Positions 57,401-64,000 of a stretch of DNA of 64,000 nucleotides are shown piece after piece. The stretch covers positions 32,347 through 96,346 of the forward strand of contig MU831931.1 of assembly GCA_029204225.1 (NCBI GenBank), read 5' to 3'. A program made the position numbers and the translations under genes. The notes below the pieces were generated by a model. It ran no database searches. It was not told the DNA's origin and was given only the letters and a program-made list of their open reading frames with translations. Each line of letters begins with the position of its first letter. The first letter of the stretch is position 1. The stretch is from Diphasiastrum complanatum. Its lineage: Eukaryota; Streptophyta; Lycopodiopsida; Lycopodiales; Lycopodiaceae.

Positions 57401-57710
57401 AAGAACAGTTTTCTATGCTTCCATTTTTATGGGTTAATTCCATAATGTAAATAGGACTTGCAAATCCGTTACACAACCTTTGTAGTCTGTTCATTTTGAT
57501 ATTTTATTGAGCTTTTAGTGTTTGCCTGAATTACTTACCTAGATTGGAGGTCTAATGTTTCTGTAAAATAGCTAGACAAAGTGGAAGCTCAGTTGCTATA
57601 TAATTGACACCTTGTTTCATGAGGTGCAGGGTATGCCTAGACCTTTCAAATTACTGAAAGAACTGAATCTGGAGGACACTGTTGATCAGATTGTAGCAAA
57701 GCTCAGATAA
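33173..57710 (+). CDS. SELENOH-like: Selenoprotein-H-like protein (Cys form), four exons
   Basis: Exons 33173-33492, 56556-56652, 56977-57036 and 57630-57710 join in frame to give 185 residues. The first 100 or so are Lys-rich with basic clusters ([15 protein letters not shown]), as in nuclear SELENOH proteins. The C-terminal part is an Rdx (SelW/T/H) thioredoxin-like domain: NHIVIEHC, then [41 protein letters not shown]. The redox motif is C107-K-Q-C110, so a Cys replaces the selenocysteine of animal SELENOH. All introns have GT-AG ends (donors GTACGT, GTTGCT, GTAAGT). Known animal members are nuclear redox and DNA-binding proteins; the role here is inferred from homology. No lesion is visible. 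Confidence 0.9.
33934..34165. repeat. 117-bp tandem duplication in intron 1
   Basis: The unit starting CAATGTCAGACTACATTG occurs at 33934 and again at 34051 with only a few changes. The second copy is followed by extra sequence that starts the foldback element. Confidence 0.85.
34146..34650. repeat. Foldback (MITE-like) inverted repeat
   Basis: Arms near 34230-34419 and 34499-34640 are inverted copies. The inner 50 bp (CCAATCAAAAC...GAGGAGAGA) match almost completely. The outer parts, including a GGGTTTCACA-like end, match less well. The loop is about 80 bp. No transposase is inside. Confidence 0.7.
34651..35457 (-). pseudogene. Gypsy-A RNase H end, left half
   Basis: On the minus strand the sequence continues from the block at 46078 with GRSIAFESS, then [12 protein letters not shown] and [13 protein letters not shown], the RNase H and connection motifs of Gypsy elements. 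Stops and frameshifts are many. From about 34900 downwards the sequence is too degraded to assign. Gypsy-B (35458-46072) was inserted within this RNase H. Confidence 0.7.
35458..35986 (-). repeat. Gypsy-B 3' LTR
   Basis: On the minus strand it runs from TGTTACGTACCC at 35986 to GGGGATTCTAACA at 35458. Length is 529 bp. The flanking TSD is CAAAG. Confidence 0.85.
35987..36003 (-). other. Gypsy-B polypurine tract
   Basis: The minus strand reads TTAAAGGGGGAGGGAA directly before the LTR start. Confidence 0.8.
36004..36995 (-). pseudogene. Gypsy-B integrase C-half and chromodomain-like end
   Basis: The minus-strand frame gives [54 protein letters not shown] and KLSPRYSGP, the integrase core and C-terminal domain. 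A degraded tail with [18 protein letters not shown] resembles a chromodomain. In-frame TAGs lie near 36868 and 36960, and a frameshift follows 36155. The N-terminal zinc finger lies beyond element C at about 40421-40560. Confidence 0.8.
36996..37544 (+). repeat. Element C 5' LTR
   Basis: It starts TGTCATGTAC and ends GGCACATGACA. The inverted ends TGTCATG/CATGACA are perfect. Near the start is a GTACTTTTAGTAC near-palindrome. Confidence 0.92.
37549..37560 (+). other. Element C primer-binding site
   Basis: TGGTATCAGAGC lies four bases after the LTR end, matching the initiator Met tRNA type. Confidence 0.9.
37561..39863 (+). other. Element C interior with unknown coding relic
   Basis: 37561-38820 is AT-rich leader with long A and T runs. 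From 38822 an ATG opens an acidic frame ([19 protein letters not shown]) that soon stops. Later open pieces at 39168-39458 ([17 protein letters not shown]) and 39618-39857 ([19 protein letters not shown]) could belong to the same decayed protein of about 300 residues. I recognise no gag motif. The final AAGTAGGGGAACTG before the LTR serves as purine tract. Confidence 0.5.
39864..40420 (+). repeat. Element C 3' LTR
   Basis: It matches 36996-37544 almost base for base. The largest difference is an extra CAACCTCT-like 8-bp piece near 40258. Confidence 0.92.
40421..42120 (-). pseudogene. Gypsy-B RT, RNase H and integrase zinc finger
   Basis: The minus strand starts at [18 protein letters not shown] and continues with [14 protein letters not shown] and [15 protein letters not shown] damaged stretch near 41700-41790 is followed by [11 protein letters not shown], the RT active site. 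[11 protein letters not shown] and [13 protein letters not shown] follow, then RNase H ([33 protein letters not shown]). The H2C2 finger [13 protein letters not shown] then shifts frame at 40502 before [11 protein letters not shown]. There is no gag or protease upstream in this orientation; the frame enters antisense LTR sequence at 42121. Confidence 0.85.
42121..42436 (+). repeat. Partial inverted Gypsy-B LTR
   Basis: Plus-oriented LTR sequence from GTTGGTCATGCGTGG to GGGGATTCTAACA, truncated at its 5' end against RT. The middle is replaced by a local inverted repeat around CGAACGCTACGTTACC (42313-42395). A primer site follows at 42439. Confidence 0.8.
42439..42450 (+). other. Primer-binding site of inverted Gypsy-B copy
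   Basis: TGGTATCAGAGC lies two bases after the LTR end. The mirror copy is at 45564-45553 on the minus strand. Confidence 0.88.
42451..43731 (+). repeat. Gypsy-B leader, left arm of palindrome
   Basis: It is non-coding apart from a likely gag start ([16 protein letters not shown] near 43543) that soon stops. It is the inverted copy of 44281-45552. It contains hairpins such as CTCACACATAAATCTATGTG and many GTACTT/AAGTAC words. Confidence 0.8.
43732..44280 (+). pseudogene. Gypsy-B zinc knuckle and protease in palindrome loop
   Basis: The plus strand encodes the knuckle [14 protein letters not shown] at about 43790-43832. After a one-base frameshift comes an RVP-type protease: [18 protein letters not shown], then [24 protein letters not shown] sits at the active-site position usually read D-S-G-A/T. 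The block lies opposite to the pol orientation and forms the unpaired loop between the leader arms. Confidence 0.78.
44281..45552 (-). repeat. Gypsy-B leader, right arm of palindrome
   Basis: The inverted copy of 42451-43731, with scattered point changes. It contains the mirrored proline-rich and GTAC-rich sequences. Confidence 0.82.
45553..45564 (-). other. Gypsy-B primer-binding site
   Basis: The minus strand reads TGGTATCAGAGC two bases after the LTR end. Confidence 0.88.
45567..46072 (-). repeat. Gypsy-B 5' LTR
   Basis: On the minus strand it ends GGGGATTCTAACA. Its outer end reads GTAACT on the plus strand instead of GTAACA. An 18-bp patch ATGACCAACCTGTATCTC near 45887 replaces the normal LTR sequence and equals pol sequence at the 42121 junction. 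TSD CAAAG follows at 46073. Confidence 0.82.
46078..46645 (-). pseudogene. Gypsy-A reverse transcriptase, right half
   Basis: Minus-strand frames show [13 protein letters not shown] (active site), [28 protein letters not shown] and [14 protein letters not shown], separated by stops and shifts. It continues at 35457 across the Gypsy-B insertion. Confidence 0.78.
46697..47782 (+). pseudogene. LINE ORF1 (coiled coil plus RRM-like)
   Basis: One frame with a TAG at 47138-47140. The middle is a heptad-rich coiled coil ([26 protein letters not shown]). The C-terminal part ([28 protein letters not shown]) resembles the RNA-recognition region of L1-type ORF1 proteins, which coat LINE RNA. The true start may be at 46697 or at the internal Met at 46979. 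Confidence 0.65.
47883..51174 (+). pseudogene. LINE ORF2: endonuclease, RT, C-terminal zinc finger
   Basis: The endonuclease domain starts [11 protein letters not shown], with FAETYES, AGDFNSR and ADHSLLYLS as active-site blocks. RT in another frame (48739-49995) shows [40 protein letters not shown] and [11 protein letters not shown]. The C-terminal region (from about 50150) ends in [22 protein letters not shown], the CCHC finger typical of such LINEs. Stops at 48524, 48806, 49993, about 50302 and 50542, plus shifts near 48810 and 50030, make it inactive. Confidence 0.82.
51519..51577. repeat. Direct repeat at LINE 3' end
   Basis: CAACATAGATAAGGAATAGG occurs twice about 36 bp apart at the presumed LINE 3' end. 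Confidence 0.7.
51578..51836. other. Unassigned intronic spacer
   Basis: Nothing was recognised between the LINE and the next Gypsy LTR. Confidence 0.5.
51837..53300 (+). mobile_element. Gypsy-G1 remnant (chromodomain type)
   Basis: It has a partial 5' LTR (51837 to about 52030), the C-terminal end of pol, a purine tract AATAAGGGGGGAAGAA (52830-52845) and a 3' LTR from 52846 to about 53300. Most of the interior is deleted. It belongs to the same family as 60927-62785. Confidence 0.75.
52290..52829 (+). pseudogene. Gypsy-G1 integrase C-terminus and chromodomain
   Basis: Plus-strand frames read [19 protein letters not shown], the conserved end of chromovirus integrase. [19 protein letters not shown] and [11 protein letters not shown] follow, a chromodomain with its aromatic position lost to a stop. 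Upstream (52300-52540) only degraded pieces such as TGKHYK survive. Confidence 0.7.
53341..53676 (-). other. Open frame of unknown nature
   Basis: The minus strand reads [14 protein letters not shown], then a stop, then [20 protein letters not shown], which looks like a coiled coil, and [18 protein letters not shown]. It may be a gag or transposase fragment. No family was identified. Confidence 0.3.
53975..54830 (-). pseudogene. hAT transposase remnant with introns
   Basis: Exon 1 (about 54830-54691) holds the end of a BED zinc finger ([19 protein letters not shown]). Exon 2 (54594-54272) encodes SILSDGWT, then [32 protein letters not shown] and [16 protein letters not shown], the DUF659 catalytic region of plant hAT transposases. 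Exon 3 (54164-53975) includes [14 protein letters not shown]. Introns of 96 and 107 bp have GT-AG ends (GTGAGA, GTATAT donors). A frameshift lies near 54550. The dimerisation domain was not found and no terminal repeats were identified. Confidence 0.78.
54990..55632. repeat. Intronic region with 75-bp tandem duplication
   Basis: A unit starting ACATATGGGCCATAAGCTCG occurs at about 55052 and 55126, both followed by AACAAGGTTACGAGTCGATT. A minus-strand frame of 125 codons across it has no known motif and is probably chance. Confidence 0.75.
55633..55974 (+). other. Open frame in intron 1, uncertain
   Basis: This 113-codon plus-strand frame ([18 protein letters not shown] at its end) has no family I recognise. 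It lies 580 bp before SELENOH-like exon 2 and partly in a tandem duplication. It could be an alternative exon, or nothing. Confidence 0.25.
55911..56212. repeat. 151-bp tandem duplication
   Basis: The block starting CCTCAAGTCTTTTGACAAGG at 55911 recurs at 56062 with only a few differences, directly before exon 2 of the SELENOH-like gene. Confidence 0.88.
56556..56652 (+). CDS. SELENOH-like: SELENOH-like exon 2
   Basis: It follows GATGGCAG. The first base completes Cys107, then [18 protein letters not shown] to SINPDK. Donor is GTTGCT. It holds the second redox Cys (C110). Confidence 0.88.
56977..57036 (+). CDS. SELENOH-like: SELENOH-like exon 3
   Basis: Twenty codons, [20 protein letters not shown], between acceptor TTGCCAG and donor GTAAGTG. 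PRRG/PRKG-C/S-FEV is the family signature strand. Confidence 0.9.
57630..57710 (+). CDS. SELENOH-like: SELENOH-like exon 4 and stop
   Basis: After acceptor GGTGCAG it encodes [18 protein letters not shown] to KLR and TAA. This matches the C-terminal helix of plant homologues. Confidence 0.9.
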   Translation, partial: GMPRPFKLLKELNLEDTVDQIVAKLR

Positions 57711-60700
57711 CTGTAGCTTATAGGAAAGTGAAATGTCAGATGTCCTTGCATTTTGTTGTGTAAGAGGATTTGATGTATATTGAGAAGACACGTGAAACTG
57801 AATGCCTGTTTGTATTTTGAGGCAGAAACAAGGTTCGCTTGCTTTGTTACGTACATTGTTTGGAAGTGGTCTTTGATTTTTCCAAATCAATATGTTTATC
57901 ACCGCAGAGTTACACAGCGTTTGCAACACAATTTTGGATGCTCCATCATACTAAATAAAATGCTATGGGAAACTCCTAATGGAAATGTTATATATCAAGT
58001 ACGTATCTTGTATTTTGCTTTGTTCGATAGAAAAACTCCAGTGTTCTAATCTCTCATGGTGACAGAATGATCACACTAGCATTGGGCTTCAATTCTGACC
58101 AGCCCAGCAATGTGAGGCAAAGTATGTTGCACCTTTACACCACCTTTAGAGGTAGTGAAATTCAAAGCTGATAGAGTAGCATTTAGTTGCTTATAGTGCA
58201 CTCAAACATCATGCTGTGGTGCTTGCCGGCCAAGAAACACAATGCTAAGTGTTTTTTGAGATTTTTTACTAGGAAACTTGAATTTCACTGCAGGAGGCTG
58301 TTAAACTATACACCCTAAATCTGCTCTGCTCTGACTGGTAATGCTTATCTAAGGAGGGCACATTCTCAATACCACTCTCATATAGATCATAATACATGAA
58401 ATGATTCTTTCTGCTCATGCTTCAAACGATAGTTTTGGGAAATGCTTCCCAGTTTGGAAAGGAGAACCCCTTCAAATAGGAAACAACAGTTGAGAGATGA
58501 GATACAGGAAATAGCAAAACGCCACGTCATTACAGAAACAAACTAGGTCAAGGTAATTAAGATAGTGCATGTGGAAGAGAGGGAGATATTGAGGGAGAAT
58601 GTGATTCATATTACAAGGGAGAGATTATTTTGAAATGAAGTCAACAAAACAACACTCGAAATTGCTAAAGAAGGTCAAATTTGGCCTGTAATTAATGATG
58701 AGTTTTTTTTATGGGGAAACACGTTTACCTAGAGTGTTTTCCCAAAGTGTTTTTCCAGGGCGTTTCCCCAGTTGGGGAAGAGCGGACGGAGTTGTCTGGG
58801 AAACATGTTTCTGCATGAAAACAACTGCCGAAACACATTTCTCCATAACTATGCCTGAAACGTATTTGATACTATTGTTGATGTTTGTTTAACATATTCT
58901 CTATTATTTGGGGAAGCAGGTCATAAATGATGTGACACAAACATTATAATGTGAACGCTTAGCAACAAAGAGATGCCACCATATGGACCTCTAATTCATG
59001 GTTCAATATTCAAGTTAAGAAATCTGAAATGAGTTTATGCTTTTATGCGTGGATTTCCCACAATACCTTGTTGTGCAATTCGATATGTAGGTCATAATAT
59101 ACTATTACTCAGCCTGAAGTGCATTTACTGCTGAATTTGCTATTTACCTTATCGATGGGGATATTCTCTAGAGTACTGTCCGAGCTAATAGTTTGGAGTA
59201 TTCATTTATGCATGTAAAAGGTAGATTTGGATGGGTTAAAAATTTGTATTGTACTACAGAGTAATTAATTGATGACACAGAAATTAGGATGTGAAGGTCT
59301 ATTTAGTTATGCCAACTAATCATACTAAGGAGCATAAAATTCCTTCTATGTGAATTTGAACCTGAGTCGTCGAGAAAAGCTGACAAACATGTAAACATCT
59401 TATGAACCATATTTGAAATTTTTTTAAATTTCTTGTTACATATAAAGCTAAAATGTATTGGAACTGTAGAAGGTATCTAGTATTTGTGAGTGCTTATTAT
59501 GTTTTTGTGTCTCAGACAATTAGTGAAGCACAAAAACACTTCAAAAGATACCATGCTTGAGGGACTTCATCTGCGGCCTTAGGTTTGCCAAAGTGATACT
59601 AAAATTCAAGCATGCCAAAAGGCTCCCATTAGAGGAGGTCAACACTTCTATACAAATAGCAGATTTAGATTCACACATAACAGCTCCTATTTTCCTGTGT
59701 GTGTCCACAAGTTATTGTACACGATTTCTGGTTTTGGGTTAGTTAGCATGCTTCATTACATAGCAGGTGTTTCTCCTCAGAATTCCATTGCATTTGAGGA
59801 CCATTATTTAAGCTAGTTGCTATACATGGCTCATACAAACATTTCAAACTCAACATAGCTAAGAAGTAAGCTAGACATTGCTGATAATTTACACCTGATG
59901 TGAAAACTACATTCAAATTGCAATTGCATGTCTATCCATGATTTTGCATTGCTTATGAATGCTATGTTGTACTTAATTGGAGGTGCTTGTTATAGAATTT
60001 GTTTGACAATTATGTACTGGGTTGGGATAGCTTATTGTGGATACTTCTACCCATCTTGTTGGTTCCTTTGGATGTCTAGTTAGAAAGCACTCCATCATTC
60101 CCCAATTTTTATAGATCCTTTTTTGGTTCTTTTCTTTCCAAGTTTTTATGTAGCCATTTTTCTATGTTTTCCCATGTTTCTGCATTGAGCCTTATGATTT
60201 TCGAGTTACCTAATGGACTCTTGCAAAGATTTTTCATGACGATTAAAGTCCTAGTGAGGAGCTTCAGGAGGTTTGGGGCCTGTTTTGTTAAGTTCATGGG
60301 AATTTTGGAGGAAATATTTAATTTACACGTCTTTTCAAACTTTGTTTATGCAAAGGGTATTTTGGAAGATGGTTCACCTTCCAAAAAATGACTTGTGTCC
60401 TCCATTAAATTCTCCTGCTTTCATATTGAGTCTAAAACAAACTTGTTAGTATGATTTTTTTTCACAATATGTTGTTTTTAGGATGGGATGAGATATTGAT
60501 AGGTGTCATTTGTTGAAAATGTCCACAAAGATTGATGTCTATGGAGTGCACCTTCTTGTTAGAATGAGTAGAGAATGAATTGGTGATTTTAAAGGAGCTT
60601 GGATATTGTTTAATCACACATAGAGTAAATGAATGAGTGACAATGTGTACAATTCAAATCATTGTCAAACTTAATATTTATACATCTGGTATTATGCCGA

Positions 60701-60855
60701 ATTTTTTTCTTTAATATATGCATTTCATATAAGGTGACTACAAAGTTGACCAGTTTTCATTTGATTTGAAAGCTTGTAGATGATCTTCAATATCATGAAG
60801 TTAGGTATGGTCTAAAAAAATGATAGTATCTTAAAAAATGGTTAAGATTTGAAAG
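57711..60855. other. 3' flank, no gene seen
   Basis: It starts with the SELENOH-like 3' UTR; an AATAAA at 57954-57959 is a possible poly(A) signal. The rest is AT-rich with only short open frames and no recognised domain or repeat. Confidence 0.5.
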
Positions 60856-60860
60856 CACAC

Positions 60861-60926
<66 letters not shown>
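60856..60926. repeat. CA microsatellite
   Basis: About 35 CA repeats with a single G interruption near the start, ending exactly where a Gypsy LTR begins. Confidence 0.95.
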
Positions 60927-60928
<2 letters not shown>

Positions 60929-61382
60929 TCATGCCCACTACTAGACTGATCTCGGATTATTATTCCGTTAGGAAGTTTGTAGGCCTACTACCTTGACTCG
61001 TAAGTTAATTATAATTATGAGGGGTTTGGGACCCTCGTGTGTATAAAGTCATAATTAATGGTTTGAGGCCTAAAATTCAAGATGGTGGATGTATATGGCT
61101 TTATCATTGACTCATAGGAGAACTGGATGACGTGGCCCAATTAGGCTGCAAATGTGTTCACAGTTAGGTGTCACGATGCACTATTAGCACTGCATGGGCC
61201 TTGGAGGGTATAAGTATATCCATTGGGTTGGTGTGACTTCTCTCTTTTTTAGCTTGGGGGGGCTAGATCTCATCCGTTCTAGATTTGGTTGGGTTGGTTT
61301 GTCCACCATCTGATTTCCTAGTTTTTCTTTGTTGCGGTTTGCTTAGCCTTTGTATCCTTGGTTTAGGGATTTGATAGTGGCA

Positions 61383-61545
61383 TCGATCTTGGATACCAGA
61401 ACTAAATGATTGAGAAATCGTATAGTTGTCGAGCATCTGGTTCGATGGAAGGGTCATATAGACAATGATGATTCCTGGGAACAGAAAGGCAGCCTGAAAA
61501 GGAGCTTTCCTAATTTAGAGTTCGTAGGACAGGACTTGAATAAGG
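61383..61545 (+). pseudogene. Gypsy-G2 chromodomain, first copy
   Basis: The frame reads LRNRIVVEHLVRWKGHID and NDDSWEQKGSLKRSFPNLE, a near-complete chromodomain with its aromatic residues (W of RWKG, W of SWEQ). One stop lies before LRNR. Confidence 0.72.
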
Positions 61546-61744
61546 TGTCATGTCCATGACTTCGGATTATTATTCCGTTAAGAGGTCAATAGGCCTACCT
61601 CGCCTCGTAAATAATTATGATTATGAGGGGTTTGGGGCCCTCATGTGTATAAGGTCATAACTAATCGTTGGAGGTCTAAAGCTCAAGATGGTGGATTGGT
61701 GAAGGCCTAAAACTCTAGACGTAACAATCCATTATCCATTAGAT

Positions 61745-62300
61745 ATCCCCAATAAAAAATGGGATAATATTTTCATGGATTTTGTAGCGGGGTTACTGCG
61801 GACGAATAAACAAAATAATTCAATTTGGGTAGTGGTCAATCGTCTTATCAAATTGGCTACGTTTATTCCAGTAAAGACCATCGTAAAAGCTTTTTATATA
61901 GATTAGATATTTTTTGAGCGTATGTTTAGACTTTATGGATTACCAAGTGACATTATGAGCAATCATGATTCGAAGTTCACTGGTCGCTTTTGGGCAGCCG
62001 TGTTTGCAAAACTAGAGACAACACTGGGCTTAAGTATTTTTGATTATCTCGAGATGGATGACCAAATGGAAAAAACTAATCAGACGATGGGATAGATGCT
62101 TCAGGCATATGTTTCCTGACAACAATCTCATTGGGAGAAGTATTTTGAAAAAATCTGTTATACCAAAACTAAACGATTGAGAAATTGAATAGTTGTTGAG
62201 CATTTGGTTCGATGGAAGGTCATACAAACGATGATGATTTCCGAGAATAGGAAGACAGTCTGAAAAGGAACATCCCTAACTTTAAGTTCTAATGATAGAA
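61745..62300 (+). pseudogene. Gypsy-G2 integrase and chromodomain fragment
   Basis: It reads NIFMDFVAGLLRTN, YGLPSDIMSNHDSKFTGRFW and TNQTMG, the integrase core, with stops. A deletion then joins it to LRN and VVEHLVRWK of a second chromodomain. The purine tract follows. Confidence 0.75.
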
Positions 62301-62785
62301 TTTGAATAAGGGGGGAAGAATGTCATGCCCACGACTGGGACTGATCTCGGATTGTTATCCAGTTAGGAGGTTAGTGGGCTATCTCAACCCATAAATTAAT
62401 TACGATTATGAGGGGTTTGGGGCCCTCGTGTGTATAAGGTCATAATTAATGGTTGGAGGCCTAAAACTCAAGATGGTGGACTTATATGGGGTCTATCGGT
62501 GACTCAAAGGAGAATTGGATGACGTGGTCTGCCTATGTGTCCAGTGAGGTGTCATAGGTGTACTACTAGTGGTGCATGGGCCTTGGAAGGTATAAGTATA
62601 CCCATTGGGCTCTCAATAGTGTATGCTTGATTTTGATGTTAGTGCTACATGTTGCTGGTGTGACTCCTCTCTCCTTTTGAGTGATTGATCCGTAGCTTGG
62701 AGGCTAGATACGTTTGAATTAGATTTTGGTTGGGTTGGTTTGTCCCACCGTCCCTGATTCCCTAGTGTTTCTTTGTTGTGGCATT

Positions 62786-64000
62786 AAGAAAACTTGGGCC
62801 TTGAAAAGGGCCATATAAGGATTGCCAAGTAGGATGACAATTTTTACGGTTAGAAAGATATTGTCAATCTAAGCTATAGATGGTCAAAATTGTTGGTCAA
62901 TTTGATATCTATTTCAGACACGGTTTACCAGTTAGTCAAACTGGTCAACCGCATTCGAAATAGATATAAGGTTGACCAACAGCTCCTAACCACCTACAAC
63001 TTTGATTGACAATATCTTTCTAATCGTAGCTCAGAATTGGATCATTTTCGATGCCGTTGAAAAGCTCTTATCAAGCGCTTTCTAATGGCATTGTAATCGT
63101 CTCAATCCAAGCTATGGTTTAAAAAATACGCCGTTTTTTGTTGAGTTGCATACTATATACTATTTGCAAGAATTGCTTACAATAGCAACTTGTGAGATGA
63201 AGGAAAGGATGAAAGAGCACACAACTCATATTATGGTAGAAATTATGTAGTGTTGATGAAAAATGGCCACAATATAATCACCAAATTTTCATGGATTTAT
63301 GATAGATAAGGCCCAAACAAATTGGTGTGTAGTTAGAACAATTCAAGGTGATGAGATGGATCGTAGATAAAGATCATGTTTGTTTCATTTGGAGCAAAGC
63401 CTTTTTACTTCACATAGAAAAACATGTTATTAAGGAGTACAAAAACATCATGTTGAATTATGTGAGAGCTTGAGAAAACCAACAATTATAGAGATAACAA
63501 TGTCCATGTATAGATAGATCAGAATATGGTGAAGCACGTGAAAAGTGTGACATGGATTCTTGGATGAGTTGGGTGGAATCTTAGGAATAATAGCCCATTG
63601 AAAAAAATATGATGTTTCTTGTAAATTTCCATCTCGAAAATCACTTAACTGTTATAGATACATGTAAGAAAAAATTGTGATTCAACATATAAATTGGTAT
63701 GATCATGTGCTTTTTATATTTCTATGTAGGCCATCAATCTTAATAATGTGGAAGACCAAGCACAAACACTGCGAACAAACTTGGCAAAGTCAATGCATGG
63801 CAATTGGCAAGCTGGGGAAGGACATAATTTTTCTTCCTCCTATATAATGTTGTTGTGGTAGGCGCAAATGCCATTTTGCCAAACAAATTTCATTCAATGA
63901 GAGAAGACACATAGGATGTGAAGCAAGATTGCAAGATCTCATTGATAAGGTGTTTTGCAAGATGGACTAAGCACCCCCTAAGTTTGGTAATCGTGTGATG
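62786..64000. other. No gene seen; contains a palindrome
   Basis: Apart from the inverted repeat at 62845-63027, the stretch is AT-rich, without a recognised gene or repeat. Confidence 0.5.
62845..63027. repeat. Near-perfect 180-bp palindrome
   Basis: The outer arms TTAGAAAGATATTGTCAATC and its complement meet through paired blocks (TTGGTCAA, ATATCTATTTC, ACCAGTT) with a centre near 62943 and no real loop. It is likely a foldback MITE or the stem of a long hairpin transcript. Confidence 0.8.

Larger units (their letters stand above)
60927..62785 (+). mobile_element. Gypsy-G2, scrambled
   Basis: The order is LTR (60927 to about 61370), chromodomain (61383-61545), partial LTR (61546 to about 61710), integrase (61745-62150), second chromodomain (62155-62290), purine tract AATAAGGGGGGAAGAA (62305-62320) and LTR (62321-62785). 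All parts are plus-oriented. The repeated chromodomain-LTR modules suggest unequal recombination between related copies. No target duplication was found. Confidence 0.75.

Noticed and set aside
57780-58049. Open frame after the SELENOH-like stop
   Set aside because: It lies in the 3' UTR region, has no motif, and follows a natural stop with a fitting protein end.

Overview
This is a window of nuclear DNA from a large, repeat-rich plant genome. The evidence is a dense mix of Copia and Gypsy LTR retrotransposons with initiator-Met-type primer sites, a hAT transposase with spliceosomal introns, a LINE, and a plant-type selenoprotein-H-like gene. No prokaryotic gene layout, tRNA, rRNA or CRISPR array was seen. 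A degenerate tyrosine recombinase and the LINE type hint at a non-flowering land plant, but that is a guess.

Layout. 1-1910 is unassigned. 1911-5440 is a 5'-truncated Copia on the minus strand. 6068-10213 is a 3'-truncated Copia on the plus strand, fused at 10213/10214 to a minus-strand Gypsy gag-protease (10214-13350). 15513-17620 is a broken Copia. 18811-19159 holds the end of a Ulp1-like protease gene. A multi-exon gene of unknown function lies at 19354-20653 (minus), with a decayed paralogue at 28372-29670. Between them sits a composite Copia (21521-26904) with paired LTRs and a perfect 5-bp target duplication. 30190-31182 is a decayed tyrosine recombinase.

The main host gene runs from 33173 to 57710 on the plus strand. 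It is a four-exon gene for a 185-residue selenoprotein-H-like protein in its cysteine form (CKQC in place of the animal CxxU). Intron 1 is about 23 kb and splits the codon of the first redox cysteine. Inside it is a nest of repeats: a foldback element; an old Gypsy (A) split by a palindromic Gypsy (B, 35458-46072, target duplication CAAAG), itself split by a young pol-less LTR element (C, 36996-40420, target duplication GAAGA); a LINE (46650-51560); a Gypsy with a chromodomain (51837-53300); and a hAT pseudogene (53975-54830). A minisatellite of about 31 bp period ends roughly 150 bp before the start codon.

57711-64000 has no recognised gene. It holds a CA microsatellite, a scrambled Gypsy related to the one in the intron, and a 180-bp palindrome. 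Almost all transposon coding regions carry stops or frameshifts. The selenoprotein-H-like gene is the only locus in the window that reads as intact.
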